Assembly: GCA_001751155.1 (NCBI GenBank)
Contig: MAXR01000284.1
Span: 1 to 5,055 of the forward strand
Direction: 5' to 3'
Length of the DNA stretch: 5,055 bases
DNA from: Desulfuromonadales bacterium C00003068
GTDB taxonomy: Bacteria; Desulfobacterota; Desulfuromonadia; Desulfuromonadales; Desulfuromonadaceae
Numbering within the stretch: the first letter of the stretch is position 1; each line of letters starts with the position of its first letter. Shown one piece after another: positions 1 to 5,055 of this stretch. Both the position numbers and the translations under genes were made by a program. Under the pieces are notes generated by a model. It was given only the letters and a program-made list of their open reading frames with translations. It was not told the origin of the DNA and searched no databases.

Positions 1-16
1 TAAACAAATCGTTCCA

Positions 17-403
17 CTAAAAGATAGAGAACGGGACAATCAATAACGCCTGCCCTTCATTATCGAGCACCTCAACCCGCCACGCCCCTTTCCACTGCGG
101 CATCACCCTTTTAGATGACCACGTACGCCAATTTAAGGAATTAACGGGCAAACGAACTCGGGTCAGTTCTTTATCTTCACAATACCAAACATGAGTGACC
201 CAGGTATCTTCGCTGGCACCCGTTATGCGGGTAAAGCAATAAAGTTTATCCACATCGGCAGGAACCGTATTCAAAGAATCGATGGGCGCTCGTTTTACAA
301 TTTGAGTTGTAATACTGGCATCTTCGACCTCAAGTGCATGTACTGAAGAAACAAATACCAAGCTGATGAGTAACACGAAGCGAAAAATTCTACGTAAAGC
401 CAT
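17..403 (-). CDS. Exported DUF2914-domain protein, 128 aa
   Basis: Small protein of unknown function. Residues 1-23 form a Sec-type signal peptide: basic start (MALRRIFR), hydrophobic core (about 8-19), and a likely signal peptidase I site after V21-H22-A23. The mature part matches the DUF2914 pattern as I know it: LYCFTRITGA (54-63), THVWY (70-74), LPVNSLNWRTWSSKRV (85-100) and WKGAWRVEVLDNEG (104-117), a Trp-rich beta-type domain of about 65 residues near the C-terminus. It is probably periplasmic, since I see no lipobox or second membrane segment. Two cysteines (C56, C75) could form a disulfide. The ATG at 403 is preferred over an in-frame TTG at 421, because the purine-rich ribosome-binding site at 409-416 lies between them. 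It follows deoB by 62 bases with no evident terminator, so it may share that transcript. The family is clear; the function is unknown. Confidence 0.85.
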   Translation of the reverse strand: MALRRIFRFVLLISLVFVSSVHALEVEDASITTQIVKRAPIDSLNTVPADVDKLYCFTRITGASEDTWVTHVWYCEDKELTRVRLPVNSLNWRTWSSKRVMPQWKGAWRVEVLDNEGQALLIVPFSIF

Positions 404-408
404 TGTGA

Positions 409-416
409 CCCCCTCT
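409..416 (-). promoter_or_regulatory. Ribosome-binding site that sets the start of the DUF2914 gene
   Basis: On the minus strand the sequence AGAGGGGG is followed by a 5-base spacer (TCACA) and ATG at 403. This position favours the ATG over the in-frame TTG at 421, which lies upstream of the site and would read through it. Confidence 0.6.
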
Positions 417-465
417 TTCAATATTCACCCTTAAGCACAGATACAGAGCTACGTGAACTCGATAT

Positions 466-1642
466 TTATGCACAAGGAACCAATTGCGGCAAAAAACTCT
501 CACCAACGTCATTTGGCAAATCAAAATTGTGCGCCAATGTTGCAGCGATATCACTAAATGAATGTCGTGTTCCCAAAGTTTTACCAGCAACCTGACATGG
601 AGACCAAGCAAGTAGTGGCACATACTCACGGCTATGGTCTGTTCCCGGCATCGTCGGGTCACAACCATGATCTGCGGTAATCAGCAACAGATCATCATCA
701 TTGAACTGCTGCATGAAATTCTCAAGCCACAGATCAAACTCTTCCAACGCCCGAGCAAAGCCAGCCACATCGCATCGATGCCCAAAGAGCATATCATAAT
801 CGATCAAGTTAGCAAAAATCAGTCCGCGCTCAACACTATGCAGCGCGGTTGTAATCTTAGCCATGCCATCGCAGATTGTTCTCAGTAAGGTAGTGATAAC
901 TAATCCCACGACTGCAAAAAATATCATCAATCTTACCAACGGCAGCCACAGTAAGTTTAGCGTCAACTAGGCGATCAAGTACATTTGTTGGTGGTTGAAG
1001 GGAAAAATCGTGCCGCCGTGAGGTACGGACAAAGTTATCGGCTTGTGTACCAATAAAAGGCCGTGCGATAACACGCGCAACACGATGAGGCGCCAACACT
1101 TCACGCATTGCGCGACACAGTTCATACAGCTGCTCTGGTGGAATAACACTCTCATGCGCGGCAATTTGAAACACTGAGTCAGCACTGGTGTACACAATAG
1201 GCCGTGCTGTCCGAAGATGATCCTCGCCATATTTCACCAGCGCGTCGGTGCCACTGATGGCAACATTACCCAACGGTTCACACCCTGCTATACGGCTAAA
1301 TGCTGCAATAATATGTGCGGGAAAGCCATTCGGGTAGGTTGAAAAAGGTTGGCGTTGTTCGGCCCCCGCGATCTCCCAGTGACCAGTTGTGCTATCCTTA
1401 CCAACAGAACATTCAGCCATCCGTCCCCAAGCAGCGCATGGTGCTGAGCTACGCGTGACCCCGGCCATCGAGACAATATTACCGAGGCCAAAACGTTGTA
1501 GAGTCGGCAGCGATACGCCGCCAATTTCTTCAGCCACGTGAGATAGGGTGTTAGAACCTACATCACCGTACTCGTCGGCATCGGGCAAAGCTCCGCAGCC
1601 AACACCATCTAGCACAATTAGCACCACACGTTTAAATATCAT
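466..1642 (-). pseudogene. deoB: Phosphopentomutase, broken by a single-base frameshift
   Basis: DeoB interconverts ribose/deoxyribose 1-phosphate and 5-phosphate in the cytoplasm, linking nucleoside breakdown to pentose metabolism. It belongs to the alkaline phosphatase superfamily. The first frame runs from ATG at 1642 to a TAA at 857-859 (261 aa). Its residues 1-256 match the family, including VLDGVG (metal ligand D12), GKDSTTGHWE (81-90, nucleophile region), YTSADSVFQIAAHE and GKIDDIF. The rest of the family continues in the next frame from about 873 to the TAA at 466-468: DYDMLFGHR, ITADHGCDP, TDHSREYVPLL. Removing one base within 871-874 joins the frames into 391 aa, close to the roughly 394 aa of Bacillus DeoB. 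In joined numbering, D283, H288, D324, H325 and H336 match the remaining metal ligands of Bacillus cereus DeoB. The unshifted product lacks all five and should be inactive. The shift may be a real mutation or a sequence error. No clear ribosome-binding site precedes the ATG. Confidence 0.9.
871..874 (-). other. Frameshift site inside deoB
   Basis: On the minus strand the codons AAC AAT (880-875, N255-N256) still align with the family. They are followed by CTGC and then GAT GGC ATG (D-G-M), which aligns in the other frame. Four bases occupy one codon position, so one is extra. Dropping c871 would give N-N-L-D-G-M, close to the Bacillus N-M-D-G pattern; dropping c874 would give N-N-C-D-G-M. There is no homopolymer run here and no slippery heptamer or prfB-like stop context. 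Confidence 0.8.
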
Positions 1643-1686
1643 GATTTAATCTATTCGGTGAGCAATTCAAAACAATACAAGTACAT

Positions 1687-1708
1687 ACCACACGCAAAAC
1701 ACACGCAA
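1687..1708 (-). repeat. Two-copy 11-bp tandem repeat after argJ
   Basis: Reading the minus strand, TTGCGTGTGTT (1708-1698) is followed directly by TTGCGTGTGGT (1697-1687), identical at 10 of 11 positions. It starts at the first base after the argJ stop codon, in the 66-base gap before deoB. The period is about one helical turn. It could be a protein-binding site, part of a terminator, or chance. Confidence 0.6.
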
Positions 1709-1717
1709 CTACGTGCG
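1696..1717 (-). terminator. Possible weak intrinsic terminator of argJ
   Basis: On the minus strand CGCACG (1717-1712) can pair with CGTGTG (1705-1700), six pairs including one G-T, around a 6-base loop holding the argJ TAG. Four T residues follow (1699-1696). The stem and T run are both short, so termination would be partial at best. The 5' arm could also pair with the second copy of the tandem repeat (1694-1689). Confidence 0.22.
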
Positions 1718-2932
1718 ATAATCAGCGTTGATTTTCACATACTCATACGTCAAATCGGAGGTGTAGTAATCGGCGCAACCTTGGCCGAGGTTCAAATTGA
1801 TACGTACCGAAAATTCTGCTTGCTTTAACACCTTTGTCGCCAACTCTTCTTGTTGCGCGCCAGTCGTTATTCCCTCGGCAACCACCTGAATATCGTCAAA
1901 GAAAATATCAATTTTATTTGGATCAACATCAACGTCTGCGTAACCAACGGCTGCGATAATCCGCCCCCAATTAGCATCCTCGCCAAAGAATGCTGTCTTC
2001 ACCAGACTTGATGTCGCTACGCTGCGGGCGGCAATCTTCGCTTGTGCCGCATCGGTTGCGCCTGTTAGCTGGATTTGCACTAACTTAGTCGCCCCCTCAC
2101 CGTCACTGACAATCATTTTTGCCAAATCGAGCAGCACTTCATTCAGTGCCGTTTGAAACAATTGCGCTTCATCACTGCCAGCAACAACCATCTCGTTCTC
2201 GGCGGCACCATTGGCCAAAATCAGCACCATATCGTTGGTTGAGGTGTCACCATCGACGGTGATTGAATTAAACGAGTCATCCACTGCGTGTGTCAATGCG
2301 GGTTGCAACACTGCGGGATCGATTGAGATATCGGTCATGACGAAACCAAGCATGGTCGCCATGTTAGGATGAATCATTCCAGCGCCCTTAGCAACACCAA
2401 GGATCTGACACGATTTACCAGCGACAACAATCGTCCGTTGCGAGGTCTTAGAAAAACCATCCGTGGTCATGATCGCTTCGGCAACCGCTTCAGCTTGATC
2501 AGCTGAGCGAGCAGAGCACAACGCTGGAACAGCTGCGGTCAAACGTTCAACAGGCAAAGGAACACCAATCACCCCTGTTGAAGCCAAGGCAATTAGTCCT
2601 TCATCAATCTGCAATTCGGCCGCTAACACTGCTGAACTCTGCTGGGCATGCTCAAGACCCGCTGCACCAGTACAGGCATTCGCGTTACCACTGTTAATCA
2701 ATACGGCTTGGCAGAGTCCCGTTGCAATCCGTGGTTTACTAACAATTAATGGTGCCGCAATCACTTTATTTTTAGTAAACACACCTGCGCATGCCGCTGG
2801 TATGTTCGAACGTATCAGGGCACAATCATTGCGGCCACTGGATTTAATACCAGCTTCAGCGGCGGCAAAGGTGAACCCTTTCACGTTAAGTATTGATGTG
2901 GCTATTTGAGTGGTTATTGGAGTACTCATCAT
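1709..2932 (-). CDS. argJ: Glutamate N-acetyltransferase / ornithine acetyltransferase, 407 aa
   Basis: ArgJ moves the acetyl group from N-acetylornithine to glutamate, recycling it in the cyclic arginine pathway. Bifunctional members also use acetyl-CoA to make N-acetylglutamate; sequence alone does not settle which type this is. It is an Ntn-fold enzyme that cleaves itself. The site is in KGAGMIHPNMATML (182-195), predicted between A192 and T193, giving alpha and beta chains with T193 as nucleophile. STGVIG (118-123) supplies the oxyanion-hole residues. Other family blocks are INSGNANACTG (79-89), TTDGFSK (156-162), GEDANWGRI and the C-terminal EYVKINADYRT, whose last residues help form the active site. 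The length is normal and the gene looks intact. The start is ATGATG: the ATG at 2932 lies 4 bases, and the one at 2929 lies 7 bases, after GGGGA (2941-2937), so the second may be used (406 aa). It lies 32 bases after secA without a terminator, suggesting cotranscription. Confidence 0.96.
   Translation of the reverse strand: MMSTPITTQIATSILNVKGFTFAAAEAGIKSSGRNDCALIRSNIPAACAGVFTKNKVIAAPLIVSKPRIATGLCQAVLINSGNANACTGAAGLEHAQQSSAVLAAELQIDEGLIALASTGVIGVPLPVERLTAAVPALCSARSADQAEAVAEAIMTTDGFSKTSQRTIVVAGKSCQILGVAKGAGMIHPNMATMLGFVMTDISIDPAVLQPALTHAVDDSFNSITVDGDTSTNDMVLILANGAAENEMVVAGSDEAQLFQTALNEVLLDLAKMIVSDGEGATKLVQIQLTGATDAAQAKIAARSVATSSLVKTAFFGEDANWGRIIAAVGYADVDVDPNKIDIFFDDIQVVAEGITTGAQQEELATKVLKQAEFSVRINLNLGQGCADYYTSDLTYEYVKINADYRT
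2354..2359 (-). other. ArgJ self-cleavage site (A192/T193 codons)
   Basis: GCG (2359-2357, A192) and ACC (2356-2354, T193) encode the conserved Ala-Thr bond in P-N-M-A-T-M-L. In the family this bond is cut autocatalytically, and the freed Thr is the catalytic nucleophile. Assigned by motif. Confidence 0.8.
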
Positions 2933-2936
2933 CTAT

Positions 2937-2941
2937 TCCCC
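2937..2941 (-). promoter_or_regulatory. Ribosome-binding site of argJ
   Basis: GGGGA on the minus strand lies in the secA-argJ gap. It is 4 bases before the first ATG (2932) and 7 before the second (2929). The longer spacing is more usual, so it slightly favours the second ATG. Confidence 0.4.
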
Positions 2942-2964
2942 ATTTCTTCTAACATACTACTGGC

Positions 2965-5055
2965 TTACTGGCCGCAGCATTTTTTATATTTTTTACCGCT
3001 ACCACAAGGGCAAGCGTCGTTACGGCCAACCTTGTCTTCATCACGAGTAACAGGTTGCACTGGCTTGTCCGCCTGATCACTACGATTAGTGATAATTTTA
3101 CGTTTTTTCTGTTCCGCTTCCATCTGCTCGACATCATCTTGCTGAACCAGTTGGATCATAAACAACTTTTGCAGAACTTCTTGACGGATACGACCCATCA
3201 TCTCCATAAACAGACTATAGGCTTCGCGCTTGTATTCCTCTTTAGGATTTTTCTGCGCGTAACCACGCAAGCCAATCCCCTCTTTGAGATGGTCAATCGA
3301 CAGCAAGTGATCTTTCCACTGACTATCGATAACTTGTAACAATAGCACGGTCATCAGATGCTCAAGAACTTCAGGGGTAAACTCGGCCTCTTTTTCGAGA
3401 AGGCGACCAAACGCTTGTTTCTTAAGTTGCTCATCCAACAACTCAGTATCGCCCTTAGCAACCAAGTCAGGAAGATTCGGTTCAAAATTAAATTGTGACG
3501 CGTAATCAGCCGTGAGACTGGTCATATTCCAGTCGGCAGGTGCTGCTTTTTCAGGGCAGAAAGTGGCGACAATATCTTCAACCATCTCTTCGATAATCGC
3601 ATTATAGGTGCCGCGAATATTTTTCCCGGCCAACACCTCTCGGCGCTGGTCATAGATCACTTCACGCTGGCGGTTCATAACATCATCATACTCGATCAAA
3701 TGCTTACGAATATCGAAGTTATGCCCCTCAACCTTCTTTTGCGCATTTTCGATCGCTCGTGAGATGATGCCATGCTCAATCGGCTCATTTTCAGGAATCT
3801 TGAGCTTTTCCATGATGAAGGCCACACGGTGACTACCAAAGATGCGTAACAGATCATCATCAAGGCTCATATAGAAACGACTCGCGCCGGGATCGCCCTG
3901 ACGGCCAGCACGACCACGGAGCTGATTATCGATACGGCGCGATTCATGACGCTCGGTACCAAGGATATATAAACCACCCGCAGCGAGAACCTTCTCTTTT
4001 TCAGCGGCACACTCTGTGATGAACTCTTCGAGTAGCGCGGGATAACGCTCATCTTCAACATCACCATTCACCGCTGCTTTCGCGAGCATCTCAGCGTTAC
4101 CACCGAGAACGATATCCGTTCCACGACCCGCCATGTTGGTGGCGATGGTCACGGAACCACTACGACCCGCTTGGGATATAATCTCCGCCTCTTGCTCATG
4201 ATGCTTGGCATTCAATACATGGTGCGGAACACCCGCTTTCTTTAACTGTACAGCCAAACGCTCCGAGTTTTCGATGGAAATAGTACCCACCAGAATAGGC
4301 TGACCTTCAGCATGGCTATGACGAATATCTTCAATAACCGCGTTGAACTTTTCCTGTTCACTTTTATACATCACATCGGACTGATCTTCACGCTGACTAG
4401 GGCGGTTGGTCGGAATGACCACCACATCGAGCTTATAGATTTCAGCAAACTCTGGTGCTTCGGTATCCGCCGTACCTGTCATTCCCGACAACTTATCGTA
4501 CATACGGAAATAATTTTGGAAGGTGATGGTGGCGAGGGTCTGGTTCTCGCTTTCAATCTTCACCCCCTCTTTGGCTTCTACAGCTTGATGAAGACCATCG
4601 CTCCAACGGCGACCGGGCATCAAACGACCGGTGAATTCATCAACAATCATCACCTCGCCCTCTTTCACCACATAATCGACCTCATTCTTGAACAAGGCGT
4701 GGGCCTTCAGGGCCTGATTCACGTGGTGTAGCACTTCAATATGACGAGGATCATACAGGTTTTCGATACCAAGAATTTTTTCAACCGAAGAAACACCCTC
4801 TTCAGTCAATGTCGCTGACTTAGCTTTTTCATCGACGGTATAATCACCGGTGAACTCGCGAGAACTTTGACCAATCTTGCCATCACGATGCTCAATCATC
4901 TCCCCTTTTTTCAAACGTGGGATGATGGCATTGACACGATAGTAAAGATCACTAGATGCCTCACTTGGCCCTGAAATAATCAATGGGGTCCGGGCTTCAT
5001 CAATCAGAATCGAGTCAACCTCATCAACGATGGCAAAGTTCAATTCGCGTTGAAC
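2965..5055 (-). CDS. secA: Sec translocase motor ATPase SecA, C-terminal 696 aa (5' end outside window)
   Basis: SecA binds SecYEG at the inner membrane and uses ATP to push unfolded preproteins across. The reading frame is open to the right edge, starting at V-Q-R-E-L. By comparison with E. coli SecA (901 aa) about 200 residues are missing, including the Walker A motif. Numbering from the edge: Walker B DEVD (11-14) then [16 protein letters not shown]; the preprotein cross-linking region follows; [13 protein letters not shown] (191-203); second nucleotide-binding domain with [14 protein letters not shown] (306-319) and [13 protein letters not shown] (378-390); scaffold and two-helix finger region with DSQWKDHL (577-584) and [17 protein letters not shown]. 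After a charged linker the tail has C682, C684, C693 and C694 (CxCx8CC), the zinc site that binds SecB and phospholipids. The frame is intact to TAA at 2965-2967. The promoter is outside the window. Confidence 0.98.
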   Translation of the reverse strand, partial: VQRELNFAIVDEVDSILIDEARTPLIISGPSEASSDLYYRVNAIIPRLKKGEMIEHRDGKIGQSSREFTGDYTVDEKAKSATLTEEGVSSVEKILGIENLYDPRHIEVLHHVNQALKAHALFKNEVDYVVKEGEVMIVDEFTGRLMPGRRWSDGLHQAVEAKEGVKIESENQTLATITFQNYFRMYDKLSGMTGTADTEAPEFAEIYKLDVVVIPTNRPSQREDQSDVMYKSEQEKFNAVIEDIRHSHAEGQPILVGTISIENSERLAVQLKKAGVPHHVLNAKHHEQEAEIISQAGRSGSVTIATNMAGRGTDIVLGGNAEMLAKAAVNGDVEDERYPALLEEFITECAAEKEKVLAAGGLYILGTERHESRRIDNQLRGRAGRQGDPGASRFYMSLDDDLLRIFGSHRVAFIMEKLKIPENEPIEHGIISRAIENAQKKVEGHNFDIRKHLIEYDDVMNRQREVIYDQRREVLAGKNIRGTYNAIIEEMVEDIVATFCPEKAAPADWNMTSLTADYASQFNFEPNLPDLVAKGDTELLDEQLKKQAFGRLLEKEAEFTPEVLEHLMTVLLLQVIDSQWKDHLLSIDHLKEGIGLRGYAQKNPKEEYKREAYSLFMEMMGRIRQEVLQKLFMIQLVQQDDVEQMEAEQKKRKIITNRSDQADKPVQPVTRDEDKVGRNDACPCGSGKKYKKCCGQ
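2974..3012 (-). other. SEC-C zinc-binding motif of SecA
   Basis: These codons run from the first to the last cysteine of [14 protein letters not shown]. coli SecA has Cys-His at the last two positions; here both are Cys, a common variant that should still bind zinc. An intact motif fits a SecB partner but does not prove that one exists. Confidence 0.85.

Noticed and set aside
404..465. Terminator or promoter between deoB and the DUF2914 gene
   Set aside because: Only a 3-bp AGC/GCT inverted repeat around TCTGTATCTGT and poor -35/-10 matches were found; not enough to call either.
871..880. Programmed ribosomal frameshifting in deoB
   Set aside because: There is no X-XXY-YYZ slippery heptamer, no stop codon at the shift point and no strong upstream Shine-Dalgarno stimulator. 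DeoB is not known to me to use recoding.
634..888. Plus-strand open frame of 84 codons
   Set aside because: It lies antisense to the conserved C-terminal half of deoB and resembles no known protein; a shadow frame.
1648..1675. Promoter-like TTGTTT (1675-1670), 16-base spacer, TAGATT (1653-1648) just before deoB, perhaps giving a leaderless mRNA since no ribosome-binding site is seen
   Set aside because: The match to the -35 and -10 consensus is poor, and the -10 box would lie only 5 bases before the ATG, a little too close. Such matches are expected by chance in AT-rich gaps.
3055..3339. Plus-strand open frame of 94 codons
   Set aside because: It is antisense to the well-conserved secA 3' region and has no recognisable motif; a shadow frame.
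4312..4731. Plus-strand open frame of 139 codons
   Set aside because: Fully antisense to conserved secA motifs. Its His/Leu-rich composition is that of a reverse-strand shadow.

Overview
The window carries four genes, all on the minus strand, so transcription runs from high to low coordinates: secA (5' end beyond the right edge), argJ, deoB (frameshifted) and a small exported DUF2914 protein. All are ordinary chromosomal genes. I saw no insertion sequence, phage gene, CRISPR array, rRNA or tRNA. Gaps between genes are 32, 66 and 62 bases, so no stretch over 300 bases lacks a gene. Bases 1-16 lie past the stop of the last gene and show nothing recognisable.

Organism: a Gram-negative bacterium, probably a proteobacterium in the broad sense, with roughly balanced base composition. 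The SecA C-terminal half (for example [20 protein letters not shown] and the segment around [15 protein letters not shown]) and the secA-argJ order remind me most of the Desulfuromonas/Geobacter group (Desulfobacterota). A gammaproteobacterium is the main alternative, because secA and argJ are also neighbours in some of those. This is judged from memory and not from a search.

Layout: 2965-5055 encodes the last 696 residues of SecA, the motor ATPase of the Sec translocase, ending in a CxCx8CC zinc motif. ArgJ (1709-2932), ornithine/glutamate N-acetyltransferase of the cyclic arginine pathway, follows 32 bases downstream with no terminator, so the two are probably cotranscribed. Just after argJ lie an 11-bp tandem repeat and a weak hairpin with a short T run. 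deoB (466-1642), phosphopentomutase, is in two frames. Removing one base within 871-874 restores a 391-residue protein of normal family length with all expected catalytic residues. Last comes a 128-residue protein with a Sec-type signal peptide and a DUF2914 domain (17-403).

The genes have no shared pathway: protein export, arginine synthesis, nucleoside/pentose metabolism and an exported protein of unknown function. The only mechanistic link is that the DUF2914 protein, if exported as predicted, would use the SecA machinery. The main oddity is the deoB frameshift. I found no evidence of a new multi-gene system.
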